Assembly: GCA_949745595.1 (NCBI GenBank)
Contig: CATJWN010000045.1
Coordinates: 1-42,892 of the forward strand
Reading direction: 5' to 3'
From: an uncultured Clostridia bacterium
GTDB lineage: Bacteria; Bacillota; Clostridia; TANB77; CAG-508
DNA: 42,892 bases
Position numbers and translations under genes: made by a program. Shown in pieces: positions 28,403 through 35,945 of this stretch (positions within the stretch are counted from its first letter, which is position 1; each line of letters starts with the position of its first letter). The notes under the pieces were generated by a model, which worked only from the letters and a program-made list of their open reading frames with translations, was not told where the DNA came from and ran no database searches.

Positions 28403-29176
28403 TTGATAAATAAAGTAGAAATAGCAAATACTAACACCTCTAAATTAAAAGTACTAACAAATAAAGAAAATAAGGAATTGTTTTTACAAATGAAAGCAGG
28501 AGATCCTACTGCTCGTGAAAAATTAATAGAAGGAAATTTAAGACTTGTACTAAGTGTTATACAACGTTTTGGAGGTAGAGGAGAAAACGCTGATGATTTA
28601 TTTCAGATAGGTTGTGTAGGTCTTATAAAAGCAATAGATAATTTTGACGTAAGTTTAGATATACAGCTTAGTACGTATGGAGTACCAATGATTATTGGAG
28701 AAATTAGAAGATATTTAAGAGATAATAATATGATTAGAGTAAGTAGGTCTGTAAGAGATTTAGCCTACAAAGTTTTACAATCTAAGGAAAAGTTAACAAA
28801 AGAACATGGCAAGGAACCTACTGTTGACGAGATTGCCAAAGACTTGGATGTAGATAGAGAAGAAGTAGTTATGAGTTTAGATGCGATACAAGATCCTGTA
28901 TCACTTCAAGAGCCAGTGTATAATGATGGTGGAGATAGTATTTATATACTTGACCAAATAAAAGATAAGAAAAATACAGATGAGATGTGGACAGAAAATT
29001 TGACAATTTCAGAAGCTATGAAGAAGCTATCGGATAAAGAAAAAATGATAATTGATAAACGCTTCTTCTTAGGCAGAACACAGATTGAAGTTGCAGACGA
29101 AATAGGAATTTCTCAAGCACAAGTTTCTAGAATTGAAAAAGGTGCTTTAGAACATATACGTAGATTATATAAGTAA
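28403..29176 (+). CDS. sigG: RNA polymerase forespore sigma factor SigG
   Basis: SigG drives late forespore genes. The 257-residue protein has the N-terminal anti-sigma contact segment (MINKVEIANTNTSKLKVLTN), region 2 with NADDLFQIGCVGLIKAIDNF and region 3 with EHGKEPTVDEIAKDLDVDRE. Region 4 shows QIEVADEIGISQAQVSRIEK. The start is TTG at 28403, eight bases after AAAGGGGG. The stop codon directly abuts the stop codon of the convergent ylmC gene. The terminator lies inside ylmC. Confidence 0.95.
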   Translation: MINKVEIANTNTSKLKVLTNKENKELFLQMKAGDPTAREKLIEGNLRLVLSVIQRFGGRGENADDLFQIGCVGLIKAIDNFDVSLDIQLSTYGVPMIIGEIRRYLRDNNMIRVSRSVRDLAYKVLQSKEKLTKEHGKEPTVDEIAKDLDVDREEVVMSLDAIQDPVSLQEPVYNDGGDSIYILDQIKDKKNTDEMWTENLTISEAMKKLSDKEKMIIDKRFFLGRTQIEVADEIGISQAQVSRIEKGALEHIRRLYK

Positions 29177-29410
29177 CTATATGTCTACTAATATAATTTC
29201 GTCACTTATGCATTTAATAGATTCCCAAGGAATTGAAATTCCTTCATTACCTAAGAATAGACCGAAACCCTTTGAATTACCAGGTACAATTATTGATGTA
29301 ATTGTACCTGTTTTTAAATCTGCTGTAACGTCTTGAACAAAACCTAGACGTTTTCCGTCTTTTATATTTATAACTTCTTTTTTTCTAAAATCTAATCCCT
29401 TTGAATTCAT
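29177..29410 (-). CDS. ylmC: YlmC/YmxH family PRC-barrel sporulation protein
   Basis: The 77-residue protein has the YlmC/YmxH pattern KEVINIKDGKRLGFVQDV and ISIPWESIKCISDEIILVD. The family is a small PRC-barrel protein near sigG in most spore formers, with no firm biochemical role. Start: ATG 29410 with GGAGG eight bases upstream; the in-frame TTG at 29425 overlaps that site. In Bacillus ylmC is codirectional and downstream of sigG; here it is convergent, with no base between the stop codons. Part of its coding sequence forms the sigG terminator. Confidence 0.85.
   Translation of the reverse strand: MNSKGLDFRKKEVINIKDGKRLGFVQDVTADLKTGTITSIIVPGNSKGFGLFLGNEGISIPWESIKCISDEIILVDI
29281..29315 (+). 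terminator. Probable sigG terminator inside the antisense of ylmC
   Basis: CAGGTACAATTA (29281-29292) and TAATTGTACCTG (29299-29310) form a perfect 12-bp stem with a six-base loop, followed by TTTTT on the plus strand. It lies about 105 bases after the sigG stop. Confidence 0.75.
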
Positions 29411-29513
29411 AGAAAATACCTCCAATAAAGCTTATGATTTTTAAAATAAAATATGTATAGATATGTTAAATTATGGTAAAAATATATATGAAATTATTGT
29501 TAGGGAGATATTT

Positions 29514-29822
29514 ATGAGTAAAATGAAAAATATGTTAGTAGTCAAAAATTTTAATTCTAATTTGGTAGAAGAGGCAATAGTAGTTTTCAAGGAGAATGTC
29601 AAAATTAAAGAGGAAAATTTTATAAAGTATAACAAGTCAGTTAATGATGGAAAAGTCTTGAAAAACGATTTATGTGTGAAAGAGGCAGAGGTTATTATCA
29701 ATGATTATATTTCTAAAGTAGAAAATAAGACTAAAGAAGAAAGCTTGAAGAAAAAATGTAAATATTTAAAAATAATTAATATTGCGCTTGTTATTGTAGC
29801 AATATTTTTTGCACTAGTATAA
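29514..29822 (+). CDS. Small hypothetical protein with C-terminal membrane segment
   Basis: I do not recognise this 102-residue protein. It is charged and helical (SNLVEEAIVVFKENVKIKEE) and ends in a single hydrophobic segment (IINIALVIVAIFFALV) after a lysine-rich stretch, so it is probably tail-anchored with the bulk in the cytoplasm. Start: ATG 29514 with GGGAGA six bases upstream. An earlier in-frame ATG at 29463 has no ribosome site. It stands 67 bases before the spoIVFA-like gene and may be cotranscribed with it. Confidence 0.65.
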   Translation: MSKMKNMLVVKNFNSNLVEEAIVVFKENVKIKEENFIKYNKSVNDGKVLKNDLCVKEAEVIINDYISKVENKTKEESLKKKCKYLKIINIALVIVAIFFALV

Positions 29823-29889
29823 AAAAGGAATATTTATAAACAAACTATAATATATTTTAGAAAGTTCGCTAGAAAGGAAAAAAGGAAAA

Positions 29890-30736
29890 GTGGAAAGAGT
29901 TTTGAATGGAGACGAGAAAGTTCGTAGAGCAGAAGAAATATATTATAGAAGAAAAATGGGATTGCCAGCTGGTGCAAGAGGATTGGAGCCAGAAAAGAAG
30001 AGCTATTTAGGAAGTAAGATTTTTTTAGAAATTCTGATAATTCTTAATATATCTATAATAGTAGTTGCAGTTCAAAATAAGGATTTTATATTTACTAAAG
30101 AGTTTTTGGGACTCATGTCAGAATATAATATGAATTTAACTAACACAGTTAAAGGGATGATAAGTGAAGAAGAGGGTATAGATCAAAATGTCAATATGAC
30201 AGTTGTGCCTGAAGGTGAACAAGAGAAAATAGAAAATAACGATCAACAAAATGCCCCAAGTACTGAAGAGGCAGTAGTTCCAAATGAAGATAGTGTAAGT
30301 TCCTTAAGTCAAATGGATATGGATATTGCAGAGATAAATAGAAGTTACAGTTTCGTGAAGCCATTAGAAGTAGAGGGAACTGTAACTTCACCTTTTGGAA
30401 GCCGTGAATCTGTTTATCAAAATGTTACTGGATATCATACAGGTATTGATATAGGAGCAGAAAAGGGTACTAGTATAAGAGCAGCGCATGAAGGATATGT
30501 AATACAGACTTCCAGTAAAGGTGATTATGGAAAACATATAAAAATAGAAAATGGATATTTGCACACCTTATATGCACATTGTTCTAAAATTCTTGTAGAA
30601 GAAGGCGACTTTGTAAAAGTTGGACAAGAAATAGCAAAAGTGCGGAAGTACAGGAAACTCTACGGGACCTCATTTGCATTTTGAAATGCGTTATTTAGAT
30701 AGATTTGTAGATCCTGCAAGAGTTATAGCATTTTAG
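29890..30736 (+). CDS. Membrane-bound M23 peptidase, SpoIVFA-like, read through a CGG frameshift site
   Basis: The 281-residue protein has a basic start, one membrane segment (FLEILIILNISIIVVAV, about 48-64), an acidic linker and a C-terminal LytM/M23 domain. The zinc ligands H183 and D187 are in GYHTGIDIG; H230 is in TLYAHCSK, and GPHLHFEMRY provides H261 and H263. Skipping C30643 joins IAKV to GSTGNSTGPHLHFE. Without the shift, translation stops at 30684 before the HxH motif, so the enzyme would be dead. Gene order with a SpoIVFB-like M50 protease suggests SpoIVFA, but Bacillus SpoIVFA lacks these zinc residues, so it may be an active endopeptidase. Start: GTG 29890. Confidence 0.85.
30643..30646 (+). 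other. CGG-A frameshift site in the M23 gene (+1, read as Gly)
   Basis: Frame zero reads GTG CGG AAG; skipping C30643 gives GTG GGA AGT (Val-Gly-Ser) of the conserved VGSTG motif. A +1-frame TAG (30632-30634) and the frame-zero TGA (30682-30684) bracket the shift. Confidence 0.88.
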
Positions 30737-30745
30737 GAGTGGTTT

Positions 30746-31363
30746 ATGAAAATTGAAATAGATTTAAAAATAATTTTACTTATATTGCTTTTTGTGTTTA
30801 CTTCACAAATTGAGATTTATGGAATTTTTATATTGTTTATTTTTTTACACGAGCTTGCACATATTGTAGTTGGACTTTGTCTGGGACTAAGGGTGTCTAG
30901 CATAAATATGAATCTTTTTGGATTTTCTACTGAACTTTATACTTATAAAAGTAGGAAGAGTTATATAAAAATTATTACATATTTAGCAGGACCAGTTTTT
31001 AATTTTTTATGTGCTATGTTTTTTTATTATAGTAAAACTCAAAATGAAATGACAACTAACGTTATATATACTAATTTCTTACTTTGTATTTTTAATTTAC
31101 TACCAGTCCTACCTTTAGATGGTGGAAAGATTTTAAAAGAGATTTTAAAGGCTTGTGTTGGGAACAAAAATGCTAGTATTGTAATGAATATTGTGACAAA
31201 AGTTTTTTTAAGTGCAATAAGTGCAATATATGCAGTAGCTATTTTAAAACTTAAAAATTTTGCAATATTATTTTTAATCATTTATATGTGGTATTTGTAT
31301 AGTATTGAAGCTAAAAAGCTTGCTACTTTGAAACGTGTTTATGAAATTATAGAAAGAAGTTAA
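30746..31363 (+). CDS. spoIVFB: M50 intramembrane metalloprotease, SpoIVFB-like
   Basis: The 205-residue membrane protein has the zinc motif FLHELAHIVVG (HExxH) in an early membrane segment and the third ligand motif NLLPVLPLDGGKIL, both diagnostic of site-2 proteases. Four to five further hydrophobic stretches fit the SpoIVFB topology. SpoIVFB cleaves pro-SigK in the mother cell and is held by SpoIVFA. No CBS domain is attached, so it is shorter than Bacillus SpoIVFB (288 residues), as is common in Clostridia. It starts 9 bases after the M23 gene. Confidence 0.85.
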   Translation: MKIEIDLKIILLILLFVFTSQIEIYGIFILFIFLHELAHIVVGLCLGLRVSSINMNLFGFSTELYTYKSRKSYIKIITYLAGPVFNFLCAMFFYYSKTQNEMTTNVIYTNFLLCIFNLLPVLPLDGGKILKEILKACVGNKNASIVMNIVTKVFLSAISAIYAVAILKLKNFAILFLIIYMWYLYSIEAKKLATLKRVYEIIERS

Positions 31364-31376
31364 TTAAAAAAATGTA

Positions 31377-31405
31377 TTGAAATAAAATAATTTTAATAGT
31401 ACAAT
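31377..31405 (+). promoter_or_regulatory. Promoter of the prepilin-like gene
   Basis: TTGAAA (31377-31382) and TACAAT (31400-31405) are 17 bases apart, 33 bases before the start codon. Confidence 0.65.
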
Positions 31406-31438
31406 AATCTTAAGAATAATCGAAAGGCAATATAAATT

Positions 31439-31960
31439 ATGAATTGGAAAAATCAAAAAGGTATAACAATGGTTGCAGAAGTACTAACAGTAATTATTTT
31501 TGCACTTCTGATTGGTACAATTACATATAGTTCAATGTCAAGTATCGAAGTAAGAGATTTGAATGATATGTATGCTGATATATTAACAATACAAGAAAAA
31601 GCGGCTAATTATTATTTAAAATATGGAGAAGCTCCTATAGATACTGATAAACCAGTACAATCACTTCCAGGAGATATGCATAGAAATCCAAATGATGATG
31701 ACGATGCTTATTATCAAGTTGATTTTACAAAGCTACTTAATGTTTCTTTAAATGAGCCAGTAACTGATGATAGTTTTTATTTTATAAACACTAAGACACT
31801 TACTGTTTATCATAGTAAAGGTGTTAAAATAGACGGGTTGATTAATAGAGCATTAGAGGTAGATGGTAAAGCAGTATATACTGATGAAGAACAAGTACAT
31901 TATACCTTACCATCAAATTATTCAAATGTTTCAAAAATAAATGTTGAGAGTTATAGATAG
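31439..31960 (+). CDS. Prepilin-like (type IV pilin/pseudopilin) protein
   Basis: The 173-residue protein starts with a short basic leader and KGITMVAEVLTVIIFALLIG, resembling a type IV prepilin cleavage site (G then a hydrophobic helix). The helix continues into YSSMSSIEVRDLND. The glutamate is at position 6 after the glycine rather than the usual 5, which is atypical. The rest is a small soluble domain with a DDDD tract. No pilus ATPase or prepilin peptidase gene lies nearby. It is a single-gene unit with its own promoter and a terminator at its stop codon. Confidence 0.55.
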   Translation: MNWKNQKGITMVAEVLTVIIFALLIGTITYSSMSSIEVRDLNDMYADILTIQEKAANYYLKYGEAPIDTDKPVQSLPGDMHRNPNDDDDAYYQVDFTKLLNVSLNEPVTDDSFYFINTKTLTVYHSKGVKIDGLINRALEVDGKAVYTDEEQVHYTLPSNYSNVSKINVESYR

Positions 31961-31980
31961 AGTTTAGGCTCTATCTTTTT
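31955..31980 (+). terminator. Terminator overlapping the stop of the prepilin-like gene
   Basis: AGATAGAG (31955-31962) pairs with CTCTATCT (31969-31976), followed by T residues. The first arm contains the TAG stop codon. Confidence 0.8.
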
Positions 31981-31993
31981 ATTTGGAAAAGTA

Positions 31994-32022
31994 TTGCAAT
32001 TATGACAAAGTAGTGGTATAAT
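31994..32022 (+). promoter_or_regulatory. Promoter of rpsF-ssb-rpsR
   Basis: TTGCAA (31994-31999) and a consensus TATAAT (32017-32022) are exactly 17 bases apart. Transcription should start near 32029, so the structured leader at 32041-32087 lies wholly in the mRNA. Confidence 0.8.
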
Positions 32023-32040
32023 GTTAAAGCATAAAAATAG

Positions 32041-32087
32041 TTGTATAAACTATTTTCCTTACCTGCACTTAGGGGTGTGGGTTACAA
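32041..32087 (+). ncRNA. rpsF leader RNA, candidate S6:S18-binding regulatory element
   Basis: An inner stem pairs CCTGCAC (32062-32068) with GTGTGGG (32075-32081, two G-U pairs) around a TTAGGG loop. An outer stem pairs TTGTA (32041-32045) with TACAA (32083-32087). The element ends just before the rpsF ribosome site. The published S6:S18 motif in rpsF leaders, which allows feedback repression by the S6-S18 complex, has this position and general shape; I recognise it by resemblance, without a covariance search. Confidence 0.65.
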
Positions 32088-32107
32088 TCCAGAAGGAGGT
32101 GAAAATA

Positions 32108-32395
32108 ATGAATAAATACGAAACATTATTCATTGTTAATCCAAGTGTTGAAGACGCAGGAATTAAAGAATTAATTCAAAAATTTTCAGACTTAATTAAT
32201 AGTGATGGTAAAGTAGAAAGCGCTGAAGTTGTTGGTAAGAAAAAACTTGCTTACCCAGTAAAAAAATGCGCTGAAGGTACTTATGTTTTAATTAACTTTG
32301 AGTCAGAAGGAACAATTATTAATGAACTTGAAAGAAATTTCAGAATAACAGACGAAGTTATCAAATTCATAGTTATCAGAAAAGACGAAAAATAA
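32108..32395 (+). CDS. rpsF: 30S ribosomal protein S6
   Basis: S6 pairs with S18 in the platform of the 30S subunit. The 95-residue protein starts MNKYETLFIVNPSVEDAG and contains the central KKKLAYPVKKCAEGTYVLIN, both typical. The start is ATG 32108 after AAGGAGGTG. A longer in-frame start at 32021 overlaps the promoter and is rejected. The operon rpsF-ssb-rpsR is standard in Firmicutes. Confidence 0.96.
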   Translation: MNKYETLFIVNPSVEDAGIKELIQKFSDLINSDGKVESAEVVGKKKLAYPVKKCAEGTYVLINFESEGTIINELERNFRITDEVIKFIVIRKDEK

Positions 32396-32421
32396 AATCT
32401 ATCTGAAAGGCGGAGCAAAGG

Positions 32422-32853
32422 ATGAACAAAGTAATTTTAATGGGAAGATTAACAAGAGATCCTGAAGTAAGATATACTCAAACTAATAACACATTAGTTG
32501 CATCTTTTAGTTTGGCAGTAAATAGAAGATTTGCAAGACAAGGTGAAGAAAGACAAGCAGACTTTATTAACATAGTTGCTTGGAACAAGACTGGAGAATT
32601 TTGTAGCAAATACTTCAAAAAAGGTCAACAAGTTGGAGTTATTGGAAGAATTCAAACACGTAATTGGGATGATGACCAAGGACAAAAACATTATGTAACA
32701 GAAGTTATTGCAGAAGAAGTATATTTTGCAGATAGCAGAAGAGATGGCGATAGTGCATCAACAGCAACAGGATTTGAGAACTCATTTGGAAGTAATTTAG
32801 CACAAAGTGAAGATTTCCAAGTAGATGCTTCAGATGACGATTTACCATTCTAA
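32422..32853 (+). CDS. ssb: Single-stranded DNA-binding protein
   Basis: SSB coats single-stranded DNA in replication and repair. The 143-residue protein begins MNKVILMGRLTRDPEVRYTQ, the OB-fold signature, with FINIVAWNKTGEFCSKYFKKG. It has a flexible Gln/Ser-rich tail and the acidic tip DDDLPF that binds partner proteins. The gene lies between rpsF and rpsR as usual. A CGG in its leader (32411-32413) is non-coding. Confidence 0.96.
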   Translation: MNKVILMGRLTRDPEVRYTQTNNTLVASFSLAVNRRFARQGEERQADFINIVAWNKTGEFCSKYFKKGQQVGVIGRIQTRNWDDDQGQKHYVTEVIAEEVYFADSRRDGDSASTATGFENSFGSNLAQSEDFQVDASDDDLPF

Positions 32854-32880
32854 GATTAAAAAAGATTGGAGGTTTTTGAA

Positions 32881-33162
32881 ATGGCAGATAAAAAACAAGC
32901 AAATAGAAGAAATAGAAATAATCAAGATGATGATTTTAATCCAAAGTTTAGAAAAATAAGAAAAAAAGTATGTCCATTATGTGGAGATAAAAACTTTGAA
33001 TTAGATTATAAAAACGCAGAGCAACTTAAAAAATTCATAAATGAAAAAGGTAAAATATTACCTAGAAGAGCAACAGGTGCTTGCGCAAGACATCAAAGAA
33101 CTATAACTACTGCAGTTAAAAGAGGAAGACATATTGCAATTATACCATACGCTCAAGACTAA
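32881..33162 (+). CDS. rpsR: 30S ribosomal protein S18
   Basis: The 93-residue protein has a basic start and the zinc-ribbon-like CPLCG with a later [19 protein letters not shown], typical of the cysteine-containing form of S18. S18 and S6 are the proposed ligand of the operon leader. The start is ATG 32881, eight bases after GGAGG; the in-frame TTG at 32866 overlaps that site. Confidence 0.95.
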   Translation: MADKKQANRRNRNNQDDDFNPKFRKIRKKVCPLCGDKNFELDYKNAEQLKKFINEKGKILPRRATGACARHQRTITTAVKRGRHIAIIPYAQD

Positions 33163-33204
33163 TTAAATAGTTCTAGGCAAAGGTAAATAACATCAATGTA
33201 TTTT

Positions 33205-33236
33205 AAAACTCGTATTCTTGGAATACGAGTTTTTTG
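33205..33236 (+). terminator. Terminator of rpsF-ssb-rpsR
   Basis: AAAACTCGTATTC (33205-33217) pairs perfectly with GAATACGAGTTTT (33221-33233) around a TTG loop, followed by TT. Confidence 0.92.
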
Positions 33237-33249
33237 TATATAGTGTTCG

Positions 33250-33278
33250 TTGAAAAGGGTAAAAGAATGTGATAGAAT
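33250..33278 (+). promoter_or_regulatory. Promoter of the AraC-type regulator
   Basis: TTGAAA (33250-33255) and TAGAAT (33273-33278) are 17 bases apart, 30 bases before the start codon. Confidence 0.6.
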
Positions 33279-33308
33279 CATAATAGTAGATAGAATAGGA
33301 GAAGATAA

Positions 33309-34136
33309 ATGAATTATTATGAAAGTTTAAATAAAGTAATAGACGAAATTGAAAATAATTTGACTGGAAAAATAGATTATAGAAACTTAGCAAAAATAGT
33401 GGGCACTTCTAGTTATACTTTACAAAGAATATTTGTGTTTTTAACTAATATTACATTGACAGAATATATAAGAAAAAGAAGACTTAGTAAAGCGGCAGAA
33501 GAGCTTTTGACAACAGATATTAAAATAATTGATTTATCTTTAAAATATCAATACGATTCTCCTATCTCATTTTCAAGTTCTTTTAAAAAAATGCATGGGA
33601 TAAGTCCACAAAACTTAAGAAAGACGAGAGTAGGTGTAAAAACTTTTCCTAAAATAGAGTTTAAACCTACAATAGAAACTATAAGTGAATTAGAATATAG
33701 AATTATAAAATTAGATGCATTAAAATTATATGGAATAACAACAGGAGTCATATCAGAAAATAACAGTCAAGCTATAAAGGCTCTATATAATAAGGCAAGA
33801 AGTGAGAAAATATTAGATTTTATAATCGAAAATAGTGACGGGAAAGAGCTTTATTATGGATCATCAGCAGACATATATAATGATGAAATATCAACGAAAT
33901 TTAAGTATTATATTTTAGGAAAAACACCACGTAAGGATTTTGTAAGCTTAGAAATACCAAAGGCAACTTGGGCTTGTTTTAAACTAGATAATAAACAACA
34001 AGTAGATATACTAAAGCTTTATAATACTATTTACACTAAGTGGTTACCTTCTTCTAGATATAGGGAAATATTGAATTATCCTGAGTTAGAGATATATTAT
34101 AAAGATACTTGTGAGATTTGTATTGCTGTCAAGTAA
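33309..34136 (+). CDS. AraC-family regulator with GyrI-like effector domain
   Basis: The 275-residue protein has an AraC-type double helix-turn-helix at the N-terminus (residues 1-105: YRNLAKIVGTSSYTLQRIF and IIDLSLKYQYDSPISFSSSF). A GyrI-like small-molecule binding domain follows (about 125-275). This layout is shared by regulators such as Rob and other multidrug sensors. It lies 85 bases before a heterodimeric ABC exporter and likely controls it; a palindrome before the exporter is a candidate operator. It was probably a sensor of a toxic compound, but the ligand is unknown. Confidence 0.85.
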   Translation: MNYYESLNKVIDEIENNLTGKIDYRNLAKIVGTSSYTLQRIFVFLTNITLTEYIRKRRLSKAAEELLTTDIKIIDLSLKYQYDSPISFSSSFKKMHGISPQNLRKTRVGVKTFPKIEFKPTIETISELEYRIIKLDALKLYGITTGVISENNSQAIKALYNKARSEKILDFIIENSDGKELYYGSSADIYNDEISTKFKYYILGKTPRKDFVSLEIPKATWACFKLDNKQQVDILKLYNTIYTKWLPSSRYREILNYPELEIYYKDTCEICIAVK

Positions 34137-34164
34137 CTTAATAAATTTGATATTAAAAAAATTA

Positions 34165-34192
34165 AGAAAGACACTTTCTGACAATATATAAT
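34165..34192 (+). promoter_or_regulatory. Palindrome and -10 box before the ABC exporter
   Basis: AGAAAG-ACA-CTTTCT (34165-34179) is a perfect inverted repeat directly upstream of TATAAT (34187-34192). No good -35 is present at 17 bases, where the palindrome sits, which is the pattern of an activator-dependent promoter. Confidence 0.45.
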
Positions 34193-34221
34193 GTTTTATG
34201 TATTGCTAGGAGGTGTTTTTT

Positions 34222-35935
34222 TTGAAAAGAAGTATAGTAAAAATTGCATTAAATAACACCCAAAAGTATTTTATATTATTAATATTACTTAGTATTAGTA
34301 TTTCATATATAACTTTATTAATATCATTGAAAGTAAAGTATGTAGTAGATAATATTATATTTCAATATGTAGATATGCCGTCTTTATTATATGATTTGTC
34401 TAGAATAGGTTTTATAATAATTGGATTAAATTTTGTTAAGTATTTATCAAATTATTTTAGAGATAGAGTAACAACAGATTTTAAATTAAAGATTAATGTA
34501 AATATAAAATCAGAGCTTTATAGACATATGCTAAGGTTAGAATATGAAAGTTATAATACGTATGATAAGGCAGAAATAATACAGAGGATAGATGAAGATG
34601 CAGATGTTTATTCAAGATTTTTTAATAGTCAATTTAATGTTATACTTGACATAATTTTCTTGAGTATTTTTATTTTAAGAGAAAGTGCAATAATGAATTT
34701 AGGAATTTCTTTATATATTTTCTTAACTATAGTTATAATGATTATATTTTCTGGATGGTATTTTGTAAGGCTAAATAAATATATAGAAAATATGGTTGTA
34801 AAAAGAAAAGAACTATTAAAAGTAACTATTAGCAATATTAGTAATTTTAAGTTTGTGAGGATGTTTAATAAGCAAAAAGAAGAGAAAGATAATTATAAAA
34901 ATTTGAATAATAGTTATTGTGAAGAAGAGATAAGATTTATAAAATTAGTTTTATTTTATGATATTATTCTTGAACATTTAGCATATTTAAGAAGTCCAAT
35001 TATATATATGCTTGGTGGAATTGCTATTATAAATCGGAAAAATGACAATGGGGGCTTTGCTGGCACTCCATTCTCTTGCAGAGAAGATATTTGATTGCAT
35101 ATATGTTTTTGGTGATAATTTAGAGGTTATTGACGATTTTCAAGTGGTTACTAAGAAAATCAATAGCTTACTACAACTAAAAGAAGAGCATAAAGGGAAT
35201 GATTTATATAATCTAGATGGGAAGATTATTTTTAGTAACGTTTCTATATATGTAGCTAGTAAAGTTATATTGAGAAATGTTAATTTTTCTATAGATTCTG
35301 GCGAAAAGGTTGCTATTATAGGTGCAAATGGAAGTGGAAAAAGTATTTTGGTCAAAACAATTTTAGGATTTTATAAATATGAAGGAAATATATATATCAA
35401 CAATCACAACATAAAGAGATTAAATAAAGAAGATATAAGAAAATATGTTGAACTGATTTTAGGTGAGTCTTATATGTTTTCCGGAAGTTTGCTAGAGAAT
35501 ATTGAATTAGATAATAATAAAACAATTGAACACATAGATAAAATTGCAAAGGAATGCGACATAAAAGAGGATATCGAAAGGTTTGAAAATGGGTATGACA
35601 CTTTAATTGGGGAAAGAGGAACAAAATTATCTGGTGGGCAGAAGCAAAGGGTATGTATAGCAAGAAGTTTAGTGAATGACAAGTCAATTTTAATACTAGA
35701 TGAAGCACTTAATAAATTAGATAACAGGACTAGAAGTAATGTATTAAATAATTTAGTTAATATCTATAGAAACAAAACAATGATATTTATAAGTAATGAT
35801 TTAGAAATAATAAATTATGTAGATAGCATAATTTATATAGATGGTATTACGACTGTAATGGGTAAGCATAGTGATTTAATGGAACATAATAGAAATTATA
35901 GTAATTTGATTAATATAAGCAAGGATATAATATAG
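34222..35935 (+). CDS. ABC exporter half-transporter 1, read through a CGG frameshift site
   Basis: The 570-residue protein has an exporter membrane domain (frame one, 34222-35034) and a nucleotide-binding domain in the +1 frame: GANGSGKS (Walker A), LSGGQKQR (signature), ILILDE (Walker B). Skipping C35035 joins AIIN to GKMTMGALLALHSL, restoring the typical glycine before the last membrane helix. The Q-loop glutamine (LILGES) and the switch histidine (FISNDLE) are missing, so its own ATP site is degenerate. Without the shift the protein stops at 35094 without an ATPase. Start: TTG 34222, six bases after AGGAGGTG. Confidence 0.88.
35035..35038 (+). other. CGG-A frameshift site in the ABC gene (+1, read as Gly)
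   Basis: Frame zero reads AAT CGG AAA; skipping C35035 gives AAT GGA AAA. A +1-frame TAA (35030-35032) lies two bases before the CGG, so the shift cannot occur earlier. The frame-zero stop is TGA at 35092-35094. Confidence 0.88.
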
Positions 35936-35945
35936 GATGTAAAGT

